The notes below the pieces were generated by a model. That model saw only the letters and a program-made list of their open reading frames with translations. It made no database searches and was not told where the DNA came from. Below, one piece after another: positions 1 to 12,437 of a DNA stretch of 64,000 nucleotides. Made by a program: the position numbers and the translations under genes. Source of the DNA: Cryptomeria japonica (taxonomy: Eukaryota; Streptophyta; Pinopsida; Cupressales; Cupressaceae); NCBI RefSeq assembly GCF_030272615.1, contig NC_081415.1, positions 604,089,644-604,153,643 on the forward strand. Reading direction: 5' to 3'. Within the stretch, counting starts at the first letter, position 1; every line of letters begins with the position of its first letter.

Positions 1-19
1 GTGCCCCAAACTTTAGAAC

Positions 20-300
20 AGTGTTTATTGTGAGGCTAGATTGGAGCAGTAGACTCCAGCAACATTTCTCACTGAGGTTTTTCCCATGTTGGGTTTTCCT
101 CGTATATCTGGTGTTATGTGATGTGTATTTGTTTGTGCTTGCATCTTGATGTCTTCCCTTATTTCATCGGTATATTTACTTTGTATTTGAACTGCTAACT
201 GGTACACACTTTTAGGATTAAAATGGTTAAGTTGGGAAATGACTGATTGAACCTTCCCTCTCAGTGGCATATTGTGTTCTACAACTAAAGCATTGATTCT
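20..300 (+). repeat. Worn copia-type LTR fragment (U5-like part)
   Basis: Positions about 66-140 carry a run of the form GGTTTTTCCC...GGGTTTTCC followed by a TGTTATGTGATG-like stretch. The same order occurs near the right end of solo LTR D (15,808-15,880) and of the copia-P 5' LTR (36,690-36,760). This is the R/U5 type sequence of these copia LTRs. No TG or CA end could be fixed, so the element limits are unknown. The minus-strand open frame here (25-324) has no recognisable domain and is taken as chance. Confidence 0.5.
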
Positions 301-469
301 TCTCACATGAAGCACTAAGCTCAAATTTTCACTATTTGCACTTTCTCCTTCCTCAATCCTAGATCCCTAATGCCCTTGACCATGGCATTGGGTGGAATGT
401 TCCTCTCAAAAAGGGCCCATTTTAAGGCCTCATAATGGTTACCCGATTTGGGTATAGACCTAGATCCCA

Positions 470-880
470 TGTTGGCCCATTTTACTAGGAATTATAAAGG
501 GAGGCCTAGCTCTCTCAATTTAAACCTAACTAATGAATTCAATATTTCAATTACACTCTAAAAAATTTAAGAGAGCAAGAAATTAGTCTTCTATCAAGCA
601 TTGGAGAAGAATTGAAGTCAAGGTTCATACATTCGAGATGACATTCATGTTCTATGTTTTATGAGGACTATCTACATGAAACCCTAATTCCTTGTGAAGA
701 CAAACAAAACTTCATTAAAGGTATATCATAAGTGTTTCAAACATCTTCTACATTTTCCTCAAAATGAAAACATTTTACTGTAGTACTTCATTTACATTTA
801 AATTCTATTTCATGGTTAATTACAAAACTAAGGTGTGACCTAAGGAAAACCTCTATTCCTGACAATTTCCCCCTTTTCAC
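470..880 (+). repeat. Degenerate gypsy-type LTR fragment
   Basis: The segment ends with a stretch reading TTCATGGTTAATTACAAAAC, then GTGTGACCTAAGG and AAACCTC. It aligns by eye with the end of the gag-only gypsy LTR at 50,440-50,510 (TTCTTGGTTAATTCCAAAAC, then GGTTTGACCTAAAGG and AAACCCC). Upstream there is a TATAAAG box near 493 and a run of CATTCAAG-like repeats, as in the intact LTR. It is heavily diverged and has no detectable end or target duplication. Confidence 0.55.
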
Positions 881-1689
881 TATTTGAAGTAATAGGTATA
901 GAGCTATTTTTTAGAGGAATGGTAAGATTCATGGAGATGAGGAGGTTCACCTTTGGACAGTGAAAAGTTATCAAGACCAAGGTGACCACCACCACAGTCT
1001 TGACAATTTAGGACAAATTTCTAGGAATAGATTTGAACCTTCATCTACTACTTAGATCTAGGTTTGTAGCTTAGTAAGATGAATGTACCTCACTATTAAT
1101 GCATAATATCTTTAATAATTCATTTCTTTACTATAATCTTTTACAACTAAAAAATACAATTCAATCTTAGGAAAAGTAGAGCCCCATTTAGGAGGGATGG
1201 AATCTAATTAGAGTCTTGGTATGTTAGGTTTAGATCTATCAAATTCCTATCTCTCCCTAATGTGATGGTGATTAAGAAAAAATAGTGCTTTTAGTACATT
1301 CGATGGCGAAACCCTAATTTTTCACCATTATAACATAATAATCCCACTAAAGTGTAGACTAAATGTAAAGTTGAAAGTTGTTTCCATATATAGTTTTATT
1401 GTCAGTTGGGCCTCACTTTGACATTTTTTCCTTCTTGGATTACCTAATTATGCTTGATTTTGCTGGCACAAGTTTCAAATTTGAAATCTTCAACTCTAGC
1501 TCTAATCTATAGACCTTTGTTCAACCCAGATGAACTAGATAAGGGTAGTTATAAACCTTTTCTTCCTAGACAAGGAAGAATAACATCCTTGTCCAGATCA
1601 AAAGGCTCCAATTTCAAACACTCTAAGGGTTACGAAATCTTGAGTGAGAACCTATATTCTAGGTCAACATTCTTCATAATTTGTAGTAT
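881..1689. other. No gene seen; AT-rich unassigned sequence
   Basis: This stretch has no convincing coding frame, no zinc knuckle, RT or integrase motif on either strand, and no clear LTR end. A short plus-strand frame (1454-1753) runs into the next LTR fragment and looks random. It may be the interior of the same old element as the flanking LTR fragments. Confidence 0.5.
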
Positions 1690-2115
1690 GTTCCATGAGG
1701 GTAGGTATAAAAGAAAGTCTTACCCCCTCATTGAGACATCTTTCAATATTTAATTTAATTCCTATCAAGAAAATTCAAGTGAGAAAGTAATCAATAATCA
1801 TTAGAGTGGTGAAGGAGAAGTTAATAGTCAAATTTCAAGCATTCAAGATGGCATCCATGATCAAGTTTTTATAAAGACATTGATGAATTCTTACATGATA
1901 ATATCAACCTTTTCATGAAGACATCAAGGCAAAGAAGATTCATAAAGGTATAACATTTGAATTAAGAATATTTATTTTAGATATAGTCCCTAGCCTATCA
2001 AGGAACACTTTCCATTTTATTTCAATTCTTAATAGGTTAATTCTAGTCTTGGGGTTGAAGCTATGAAAACCCCTCTCAACCAAACAACATTTTGCCCTCT
2101 TTCCTTTGTAGGTGA
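1690..2115 (+). repeat. Second degenerate gypsy-type LTR fragment
   Basis: It repeats the order seen at 470-880: a TATAAAAG box near 1708, a CTCATTGAGACATC region, CATTCAAGATGGCATCCATGA-like text, then a TTCTTAATAGGTTAATTCTA stretch followed by GGGGTTGA and AAAACCCC. The same order appears in the gag-only gypsy LTR (50,140-50,510). The two fragments are about 1.2 kb apart in the same orientation, so they could be the remains of an LTR pair or of two insertions; I cannot tell which. Confidence 0.45.
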
Positions 2116-5100
2116 TAGGATCTGAAGACAACAATTATAAATCTTATAAGATGATAGAAATATGCATAGGACCTATTTTTAAATAATTAAAAATAGTGGG
2201 ACAAGGCCACCTAACATCTTTGTTCAATGTTTCTTCTACAAAACTTTAGGGATATACTCATAGCAATATTGTAATTCCAAAATTATCATTTTTGTTTGCA
2301 TTTGATAATTTTGGGACAAGGTCACCTAGCATCTCGTCATAGATTTCCAAGCCTATACTACATCCACAAGTTATTCTTTTGTTCCCATTTCTAGATCTAT
2401 GCTTCATGTTTGAATATCTAGTCTGAAACTATCAATGCATGTCAATCATTATCAATTTTACATCATTAATCGTAGTTCTTTCCTTGGATCCATATCATTT
2501 CAATAATAACATGTTGACTCAATCAAGGAGTATTGAGTTTACCTTGTGCTCAGCCCTTTCCTAATAAGTTTGAGGTTGGGCCTATCATTTGAGTTCATTG
2601 TCCTTCCAAATGAAAATATGGAGAAATAGGTTTTGGTTCATAGTTTAAATGTATAAACTAATGAGCCCTATTTTCAAACATTGGAGTTTAAATATAAAAA
2701 TATTCTTAGAATTTGACATTGTTGATATTTTACTATTCAATTAATTTTTTTTTTGCTCGATAAATGTTTTATTTTATTAATTCATTAAAAAAGTATTACA
2801 TATAATAGTAAAGAGCCGAAGTTACATTGATTTCCAAAAAAGCTGTCAAATAGAATTCATGTTTGTATTGCAATGTTTGTATTGCATCTCTATTTGCATT
2901 GACCATTTTAGGTACTCCTTGCCGAATACTATCGTTACAGAGGTCAAGAAATCCTTTGAATCAAACTTAAAGACATTGTCAGGGTGCTCATGTAAGATCA
3001 CCCCCTAGAAAGCCACCATCAGCTTCGACACAATTAAGGAGCTTCCTTGAATTCCCTAACTAATCTTTTCTATTTTATTTCACAACTCTTATCAGAATAG
3101 ATTTATTTTAATAAGTTTTTCTAGTTTAAAATTAAGAAAATCATCACATACCTTGAACAATTATACTTATCTTGCACAATACCATCTTGAATCAACTTTC
3201 AAAACCTTTGAATGCATTAAATCTTTAGATCTGCTATCTTTTCATCCTTAATTGTATGTGTTAGTTAGGCCATTAATAAGAATCATTAGACTATACCTAG
3301 AAATACTAATTAGGAGTCATATACTTTTAAATGGATGATATAATAAGATATAACTATTAAAGAAATTGATAAATGCATTAAACTATAGTTAAGTATGTCG
3401 TTATATTGTTCTAGATGGAATTTTTATCATTTTAATTTGATTTGAATGGGGGATATGTATTTTATTCAATTTGGATTTGATAAGAAAATTAGAAGAACAC
3501 AATTAGGATGAATGTTTGAAGAAGTTGGATTAAGGTCTTCGATTTTTTTTATTTAGATGGGACTTGATGGGTGATTAAGTTTATAGATTCAATGGATTGG
3601 GATGAGGGAAAATGAAGCTTGGTCTTGGAGATATCTACATATAGTGAATCAACACAAAAATAGTTTTGGTCTTCTTTATAATATGGGTTAAAAGTTGTTG
3701 TATAGGTTTAAATGATGAAGAAACACCAAACACAATATTAGCATATGGTTAGTCATGCAAATTTGATAGCTACAATGGTATCACAATATATATCTAATAC
3801 AATCTACCAAGATGAAGGATAGCTAGCTCAAGTGTCACATTGCATGAGAACCTTACCATAGATAGCCAAAGACTTTACCCAAAGTTTTTTCTATCTCAAC
3901 ATTTCGAAGCATTTCATGGATTGCTTCAAGTAGTGATCTACTTTCCTTTTAATATAATACATGACACTGAAAAGGTCTTAAGATTATAGTTCAAAGCTCA
4001 CTAGAGGAGTTGTTTGAACTAAGGGATTGTCTACATGCATAAAAATTGGACTAGGGTCTCTCCCATTTCCTTCACCTTATGAATTCCAATTAATCAAGGG
4101 TTTTTAGGCTTTTGTAGAAATATCAATGCATCCTTTTTGAGGTACAAGTCTCAAAATTTTATTTATATACTCTATTGAAAAATATGGTTGAGCTTATCTC
4201 TTTGGGTGATGAAATCCTAGGTAGAACTCCTAGAAGAAATTATTCATGTTCTTTTAGCCACTCATGATTATATGAAGTTAAAATGGAGAGAATACATATG
4301 ATGGATTCTTTGGGATAAATGATAAAAAAAGATACCAACTTAAGCTTTCGATCTTCAAGATCACCTAAGGGTCAAATAAGAGAGAAAAGACTTAAGAGGG
4401 TCTCACAAGCATGACATACAATTTTAATTTCTCATAGAAAGTTAATATCACTAGATTACTGATAAAATATATCTTTGAAAAATATTTTCCACAAACCAAT
4501 AGTTTGTATTTTAATAATTGTTTTCTTTGACAGAATAATACAAGTTGCACAAATAAGAGGTAAAATAGATTAATGGTCAAAGAAAATGACAATAAATGAT
4601 GGGATAGTCATGATCATACTAATAGGAACAGATAATATTATCAAATGATGAATCTATTGAAATAGAAAGTAGAACCATTGCACCGTGAAAAGCTACATAA
4701 ATATAAGGAAGCTAAAACTGTTATACCCAAAATTTAATTATTGAAATAGTTAAGACAAATGTAAATCTATAATGCAACCACTAAAATCAGATTTTTTCCC
4801 AAATATAGATTGATGATAGATAATAAGTCATTTAAGTATTTTTGGAATGATATTTCACAAACATCTCCCCCTATAAAATTAAATTTTGACAAAAAACAAA
4901 GAGATAGTAGGCCAAAAAGTGCATTAAATATATTTAAAAAGATGAAAAGTGTAATAATTTAATATTAAATATGCAACCTTGAATTATTAAGGAGGTACAT
5001 TATCTATGACGATGTTGTGAGAAGTAAAAAAAATTTGCAAAACATAAGTTAGATCTACAAAATGCAAATAATATGATTAATTAGACTTCAAATGAATAGG

Positions 5101-6231
5101 AAAATTAATCTCCAATTAGAGAAACTAAAATTATGATAATAACACATTTTAAAAGTGTTAGATGATATCATCAAATTGTGGGATGAAATTGACAAACCAT
5201 AAGCTACAAGAAAGAAAAAAATAAATGTAGCAAACAAATTGTTACTAAAGGGATACATGTCACATTAGTTGTGCCAAAGATGTGTACATCAAATTATAAG
5301 TACATTAGATAAAATGAAAATAATACTAATGTGTTGTAACATATAAAATACAAGTAACACATGGTTTAAGCATAAAAATGAGCATAAATTGATGAAAAAA
5401 TGAAATACCCTACAAAAACCAACTAGTGTTTCACAAAATTGAGGTGGTTATGCTCAATTATTATGACTATGAGTTCTCTTTCTAGTAGCATAAGTTTGCA
5501 TATGAGATGATTGATTAGATGACATATATTGAAACCAATTTGTATATTTCTAACCCAAGGATTAGATCATGAATAGGATACACTTGAAAGAACAATGTTT
5601 TGTATTGCTTAAGAGCCATGGAGAGAGGAGAGGAGGGAAAGTATCCTTATGTGGTTAGAGGAAATGGAGAGAGAGAGAGATCAAGCATAGGATCAAGACT
5701 GGAGATGCACCTTGGAAGAATTGTAGGGATTATGTGGAAGGGGTACTACAGAGTACCATTCAATGAGTTTAAATCTATATTGGGTTACAAGTAAGGACTT
5801 GACCTATGTATCATGTTACAAAAACCATGTCACATGTACAAAGTCCCACAAATTGTGTACAGAGGAAAAATGCCTTTGCACATATGTGCTTATGTGGATG
5901 ATTTGATGGGGGAATTAATTAAGATCAATTAGGTTGTGAAAGTGGTTAGTTAGGGGATTAAGTGGATTATCCTACTTATTAAAAAGTCTTCGAAAGTAGG
6001 AAAATAAAATAAATGAAATATTTATTTGATTTTTTTGAGAAAATGATGCAAGGCCTAAGTAATAATTATCGACATTGAAAATTGTCACAAGTCTTTGATG
6101 ACACTTTTCACTAACCTTTTTTGTCTAAACTGATTAAATAATTTTAAATATTTAACTAGTACTAACTTTATTCTTCTAATTTCCTATAATTAAATAATTC
6201 TTAATTATTAGTACCTGTTGTTAGGCTAGTA
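2116..6231. other. No gene seen; long AT-rich stretch
   Basis: About 4.1 kb with stop codons throughout all frames. I looked for RT, integrase, RNase H, protease and zinc-knuckle motifs, LTR ends and tandem repeats and found nothing firm. A ten-codon run around 5883-5911 reads ICAYVDDLMG, which is like a copia RT active site, but nothing around it supports that. A nine-T run at about 2748 could be a reversed poly(A) tail of an old retroposon, with no other evidence. Confidence 0.45.
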
Positions 6232-6236
6232 CTATT

Positions 6237-7443
6237 TGTTGGAAACCAAGTACACTAAGAGGAGGGGAAGTGAATCAGTGTTCTACTAGAATGCACAAAT
6301 TTAACCTTATTAATACAACAAATTATCAACTGGTAAACATAAAAGAATATAACAGTAAGCAACAATGTAATCACAAAGATCAACGCTATAACACCATAGA
6401 CTTATACATGGAAAACCTCAAAGAGGAAAAACCATGGTGGGATTGGAGACTTGCAATATCTATCCACTGATCAAATGAATAAATATTATAATTAAGGGGT
6501 TTGCACATGCAAGAAGGCCAACTACCTAGAGAACATTCCTCATCACAAAAGGACACTCACTAACTACATGAATAAACATCGGACAACACTCCAGAGTGAA
6601 GATTGAACAACAAGAATAACATCTCCCATGCCTAAGTACAATTTCGGTTAAGCTCAATACTAGAGGACTAAATCCTCTTACATAAACCCAACTTGATCAC
6701 CAATGATCAACCAAATCCAGTGCATGAATGATTACAACATTATTTGTTCCTATACATCCTTTTCATCTTCACATCTGATCTACAATGAGATCTTACATCA
6801 TATATATACAAACCTGGGACCTAAACAATTAGGTCAGCCACCTAAAAGATAATATAATAAATTCATAACATAAAACCATAATGTAATGATAAACCAAGTC
6901 GGCTTAGGCTGAAAACAATGTAAAACAATCCTTAAATCTTGTCGGTAACACATCGGGAACATCCTCCAACATGTTTCAGTATCTGGTCCATAGCCTAGAT
7001 AACACGAGTACCCAATTTAGGTCCACACTTGCTAAAACAATGATCCCAATCAACCGAGTCTTCAACATGATCACCGTCAGCATCCTGAATCTCTACTAGA
7101 AGATGCACCAACACCACTTACGCATAACATCAAATATCTTCAACAAATCTCTGTCGGTGAAACCCTTGCTGGAACAACAAACAAACCTTGCCCCCATACA
7201 TGATAGCATCCAATCACGAGATCAAAACCAGCTAATTGAACATGAATCTGAGTAGCATGAATAAGCCAATTCCATAACCCAAACATACCGGATCATCGTG
7301 ATCTTACCAAGCATCCTACCGGGACCAGCCAGATACCAATAAACACAAACAACCAAACTAGCTAGTGTATTCGGTGTTGCCAGTGTTGCCATCAATGACA
7401 AACATAAATGCAACACATAATCAATTCCTCCAAATTGCCAACA
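6237..7443 (-). repeat. Copia-1 3' LTR, 1207 bp
   Basis: On the plus strand it begins TGTTGGAAACCAAG and ends ATTGCCAACA, so read on the minus strand it also starts TGTTGG and ends CCAACA. The left end matches 14,286-14,400, and the right half matches 42,297-43,205. The sequence next to it (7444 on) is a polypurine tract read on the minus strand, which fixes the right end. The 5 bp before it are CTATT (6232-6236); the partner duplication is not in the window because the other LTR is interrupted. Confidence 0.85.
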
Positions 7444-7470
7444 ATGTCACCCTTTGGCATTGATGGCAAC
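7444..7470 (-). promoter_or_regulatory. Copia-1 polypurine tract
   Basis: Read on the minus strand the bases next to the 3' LTR are ATGCCAAAGGGTGACAT followed by TGTTGG. The copia-2 equivalent (43,206-43,225) is GCCAAAGGGGGAGAT. This is where plus-strand DNA synthesis is primed in copia elements. The copia-1 tract has an interrupting T. Confidence 0.75.
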
Positions 7471-7949
7471 ACTTGATGTGAAAAACATCCAAGTGCTAAG
7501 AAATGCCAAAGAAGTCTCCCCCTAATGGAAGACAACCAACAATCACTCGCAACAAGATATGACAATGAAGTTCTGAACAAAATATATCTTTACCAATTAA
7601 TCCATCCATAGAATTGAACCAAACTCCCATAATGGAATACAACCAATCTGAAATTGTGTTTCTCATCCTTGTTCCAATAATCTCCCCCTTAGACTGATAT
7701 CCTTGTTAAGCTTTGTATTACACATAAGTATCTCTCCCCTTAATGTATATAACTCATGTTTTTTACATGAATATCTCTCCCCTTTGACATCAACGCCAGA
7801 AATATGACATACATATCAAAGCAAAATCATAGACCAATGAATCACAAGACTAACTACTCCCCTTGAGTAGTAGCATCCCCATGATAATCTAGAATGAATA
7901 ATAGCTCTTATAATGCATACCAAAGTGATGCCAAATAGCACTAATCAGG
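7471..7949 (-). other. Copia-1 3' untranslated region
   Basis: Non-coding DNA between the end of pol and the polypurine tract. It matches the copia-2 3' UTR (43,226-43,554) in several blocks, for example the ATCTCTCCCC and TTTGACATCAA segments. No ORF or extra domain is seen. Confidence 0.6.
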
Positions 7950-8668
7950 TCTCTAGCGAAGGGGCAAACTACCTCAACTTGTCACACAAATGCTCAAATG
8001 ATTCCTCAAACCAATCTAACTTCATTTCTTCCACCTGCTCCTTCAGAAGGTTATACTTGCTATAAGTATCGAATGACAATAGCAACAGAGTTATTACAAT
8101 GAATAACTACTAGTACATTACAATCCAGCCTTACATCCTTCAACATATGCTTCATCCATAGAACCTATGTATAGTTAGTAGCAACAACATTATACTCAGT
8201 TTCCGTAGTAGATAAAGAAGTACATGATTGTTTCTACTAATCCATGAAAGAAAGCTTCACTAGATGAGCCTATTTGGTTACCTGTATCACTAGCCCAATC
8301 TGCATCTGAGCATGATCAAAGTCTAAACTCATCATACACAAAAAACATACTAGATAATCCTTGAAATATCTAAAAATCCTAGCTACCGAAGAAAGGATTC
8401 AACATAATCAATTCCTTCCTTTTGAAAATATCCATTTCAAACCAATCAAGCTTTATTCCTTACAACTTGTCCATCTTCATTTAATTTATTCCTAAATACA
8501 CATTTAGTTCCAATAACATTCTTATTTTAGGTTAGGGAACTAATGTCCATGTGTTATTCTTCTCTATTTGATCTAATTCTTCTTCCATAGCTTTCAGCCA
8601 ACATTCATCTTTACAAGCTTCAATAACTGATGTCGGTACAACTAAATAAATTAAGCATACCTCATCAG
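7950..8668 (-). pseudogene. Copia-1 pol remnant: RT start and RNase H end
   Basis: Read on the minus strand, 8668-8400 matches the beginning of the copia RT domain as seen in copia-2 (44,850-45,105), including the segment for the early RT helix and the N-K-A-R-like region. It then jumps at about 8400 straight to RNase H sequence (8330-7950) that matches copia-2 43,555-44,156. The RT catalytic core, with its metal-binding aspartates, is therefore deleted. Many stops and frame changes are present. The C-terminal end around 7958 aligns with the D-K-L-G-V tail of the copia-2 protein. It is a dead fragment continued from 12,438-12,940 across solo LTR E1. Confidence 0.75.
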
Positions 8669-9298
8669 CTGCCTATCATGCCCAAAATTTAGGGCAAAAA
8701 CGGAACAAATTTTTTTTTTTAAAAGACATACTAATTAATTAACAAGTTCACTCACACGACTAGCGTTAATGAAATTTCCATAATTAAATTCGAGCTAGTT
8801 CTGAGATGAACCAAGCATTGATAGATTGTTAAATATTATTTGCGGAAAACTAACTAGTTTAATTTTATCTCCACGAGATACGTAATCATTAGGTTTATTA
8901 AATCAATCAAGCTAAAGGAATAGGAGAGGAATAATTAATTTTAATCTCCAATATGTCTATATAGTCTAATCAACCTTTTTTTTTTTAAATTTCTCTTTAT
9001 TACTTACTCCAAATTATAACCAGAATTATATAAATATATAAATATATATATATATATTTATATATACATATATATATATATTTATAATTAAATACTTACT
9101 CCAAATTATGACCAGAATTATATATATATATATAGATACATATATATTTTTACATATATTTTATATATTTTAATTCTTTTTCAAAAGCACAATAACTTTC
9201 TAAATATTAATCAATATTTCTCCAACCCTATTTAGGGTTCTATTTTCTTATATATATATTTACAATTCTAATTATCATATTATTTTTAAATTCCTCTG

Positions 9299-9321
9299 CC
9301 CTAGCCCCACCCGGGCTAGGG
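9299..9321. other. Hairpin CCCTAGCCC / GGGCTAGGG in solo LTR E1
   Basis: A perfect 9-bp inverted repeat with a 5-base loop. The same arms occur in E2 at 62,789-62,797 and 62,803-62,811 with a different loop. The arms are conserved while the surroundings vary. Confidence 0.7.
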
Positions 9322-9430
9322 TTTAATCCATTTTTTTTTTAAACAAAGAATTTTTTTGCTGGGCCGAAACCCCAAGGCGACCATGATTTTTGTGCAGGTT
9401 ACGGAGATGGAGGTGGCGAGGGCCATGGCA

Positions 9431-9632
9431 CCACTGTGTGGGTGCACAGTGGGCGCTGCGGCACCACTGTGTGTCCACACAGTGGGCGCTGCTAGCGGCT
9501 CCCCCATTGTGTGGCCACACAGTGGCGGCCGCAGCCATCCACTATGTGTCCACACAGTGGGAGTCGAAGCGGCTCCACTATGTGTGCACACAGTGGGCGC
9601 CGCACGGCCCTCACTGTGCGTACACACAGTGG
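9431..9632. repeat. Array of six imperfect GC-rich palindromes
   Basis: Six units, each a near-perfect 22-bp palindrome of the form CCACTGTGTG..CACACAGTGG, start near 9431, 9464, 9504, 9539, 9574 and 9611. Spacers of 11-18 bp are rich in GGCGC and GCGGC. E2 has only three units (62,565-62,662). The array is a GC island in very AT-rich DNA. Several overlapping short frames on both strands come only from this repeat. Confidence 0.85.
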
Positions 9633-9699
9633 GGTCCACGTGGACCCAAAAAAACAATTCCCTTTTTTTTTTAAATTTATTTATTTTTTTAAAAATATA

Positions 9700-9704
9700 T
9701 TATG

Positions 9705-9750
<46 letters not shown>

Positions 9751-9875
9751 AATTTATAATCATAGTTAAAAGGGTGAAAATATTCCAACATATATATATA
9801 TTTTTAAAAAAAAAAGATTTACATGCAACAATTTTAAATTAATATAACAAAGGAAAAACATTAAGTTAATTCAGA

Positions 9876-9948
<73 letters not shown>

Positions 9949-9975
9949 TTATATATATATATATGTATATATATA
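9700..9975. repeat. (AT)n microsatellites
   Basis: Two long TA runs, near 9708-9740 and 9878-9975, lie next to the palindrome array in E1. Shorter TA runs sit at the matching place in E2 (62,440-62,455, 62,536-62,560 and near 62,950). Confidence 0.9.
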
Positions 9976-12437
9976 TATGATATGTGTTTTTTAATCAACA
10001 CTAACTAAAAATACAATTTAGAAATACATTTTAAGAAATACAATATACTTCTCTAGAATAAAAAGATTCATTGATTTTTCCTCTAATAAAATATTTACAT
10101 AAAACATTTTTTTTCTTTAAAATACTTAAGATCTTTCAGCATAAATAAACTCCTATTTTGCCACAAGTAAAATATAGATAAAATTTTAAATGAAATCTAT
10201 TCTTTTTTTTTTCCATAATACAAAGAGGCTTTTGCATGCAACTCAAAATAACTTTTCTTTTACTAAAAACCAGAAGTAGAAATAAAACAAGCTTTTTTTT
10301 TTTTTTTTAACAACTCTAAGATATTCTACCAATTTACAGGATGTTCCTTTGTATAGCCACAACAATAAAACTTCAAGTCTATTTTCAAGAATTACAACTT
10401 GCTTCTCTTTTCTATGAATGAGGCATACTTCTATAACAAATTTAAACAAATATCTGCAACTGAATTTAAGTATCTTCAATAATAATCTTCTGTGTCTTTT
10501 TCATGGTTCCTATTCTCTTTCTCCTGACTTTCCTGCATAATAGAAAAACACAAATATGACCACGGAGTGCTCACCTCCCAGCCTAGGCTAACTGGTAGCC
10601 ACCCCCGAGCTCGGAGAACCAATTCCTAGACGGATAACAAATAGGCAAACACATAGAAAGCAAATGCATAGAGATTTTCCAGACACATTCCCAACTTGGC
10701 TTTCACAGTACCACACTTTGGTGATGAACATTTTCAAAGGGTGGTAGTGGACCAATACCGTGAGGAGAACTGCAAGTATGAAATAAACAAGAAGCCACCT
10801 CATGGCACAATAATAATATCAAGAATCTCAACCCCTTATTCCTTATGCCCCCCAAAGGCATTCTACCCTTATATCCCTCCTTATGACCCCCATTGCACAA
10901 ACAGGCCATGCAGCAAGGGTCACAACAAAGATCCCTTGTGATCGCTCTCAAAGAGTGTCTCTCATTCGAGGGTTGTCACTGCTACCACCCTCAAGATCCT
11001 CTACTGTCCCAAGAGTAAGAGGTCTTGAGAAAACTCCCAAAACACATACAAATCATAATGCAAGAATACCAAAAAGATTTTCTAACAAAAACATACAAGA
11101 ACACAGATTTCTTACACCAACATAAATCTAAACATAAGCAAGAAGAAAACATTAAAATGAATAACTGAAACCAACCTTAATCTGCCTAAAGGTATTATGA
11201 TATTTGATGAAGAGCTGCCCAATCCACGAATCTCTTTCCTTCTACCCTTAATCAATTTTTCTATTCCATAACATTATTTTCTTTTCAAATTTTCTTCTGT
11301 CTCCAAAAATGGAGAGTGGGTGATTACCCTTCAATTCCCAAAAATCTTGCTTAAGAAGCTCATTCTCTGAGTTCTCACAAGTTTCCAAAACTAAAAGGGA
11401 AAGAAAGCAAAAATGCAAAAAGACTCCCATTCGAATAAGAAAAATCTAAATTAGATTTAAACTTCTAATCTTCAATTTTCGCACAACTCAAAAAAGCCAA
11501 TTTTTAAAGCGTTAAAAAGATCATTATAAAGTAGAAACTTGCCTAAAATTACCCCTAACCCCTAGGTATACCTTATGGGCTTTAAGAAACCCTATTAAAC
11601 TACCCCTAGGTGTTCATTTAACCCATTTTAAACCCCTCTAAAGTTTATTTTCGGGTCAAACATAAGTTGACCACCCCAAATATTATATTCCCAAAGTATT
11701 TATGACAACACATTATTTTATTTAAGAAAAACTATAATTAAACACTTTCCCACCAAGAGACAAAATAAAACATTTAAATTTAAATCCACACATGTCAAGT
11801 GACACAAATAAAATATTTTTACAAAAATAAAACATGAAATTGTCTCTTGTGGTTTTTTACACAATAAATTTAAATAACACTTAACACTCATGCAGCATAT
11901 ACTGTTACGAATAAAATACAACACAAACGGGGTGTTGTCTCTCCAAATAGACAAACCCTGGCTTACGAACATACATAAGTCTAGGTTTGATTCTCCGTAA
12001 TTTTCCATGGTCACATGGTAAATTTCCTGCGCATCTCAATTTACACATTAGTACTTCCAAATATCCATATATAATATAATTCAATAATATAACAATACAC
12101 ATCATTACTTGCATACAATTTTCATCTGCAGAGATTGAATACATCTTTTATCAAGCAATTTCATCCCAATTCACATAAACTAAACATACATCATAGTTCT
12201 ATATTCAGAGTAAAGTCCTGCAAATTCAATAACAACATCTATCATTGCAATATCATCCTATCTAACAATCATATAGTGTTCTATCTCATAAAGCATGTAA
12301 GTAAATCATCAAATCATAGCAATGTTATTCAAATCCTGAAATCATATAAGTTCTAAGTCTCAAAATGCATCAAAATAAAGTATCCATAATAGTCTAAATG
12401 CAAAATCCACTGAGTCGAGGTGAGGCCTCACACTGCC

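Larger units (their letters stand above)
8674..12432 (+). mobile_element. Solo LTR E1, 3759 bp, with exact 5-bp target duplication
   Basis: Flanked by CTGCC at 8669-8673 and 12,433-12,437. One end reads TATCATGCCCAAAATTTAGG (first G of a TG end mutated to A); the other reads GAGGTGAGGCCTCACA. The copia-2 pol sequence at 45,098-45,125 shows the uninterrupted target site. The same 3.75 kb sequence lies in reverse at 59,705-63,452. No PBS, polypurine tract or coding domain is inside, so it is a solo LTR left by LTR-LTR recombination. The TGTCATG-type start is common for Ty3/gypsy LTRs and suggests this copy points to the right; the orientation is an inference. Open frames inside are low-complexity artefacts. 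Confidence 0.85.

Noticed and set aside
2740-2830. LINE or SINE end with poly(T)
   Set aside because: The T run is just nine bases long and no promoter box, ORF or target duplication was found.
5883-5912. ICAYVDDLMG, a possible copia RT active-site fragment
   Set aside because: Only about ten codons fit. The residues on both sides and the DNA within 500 bp show no other RT feature, so it is likely to be chance.
9431-9632. CRISPR-like array
   Set aside because: The units are near-palindromes with spacers of only 11-18 bp, the context is a plant LTR, and there are no cas genes.
9316-9759. Several overlapping open frames of 70-117 codons on both strands
   Set aside because: They read the palindrome array and TA repeats only, are present on both strands, and are broken in the E2 copy.
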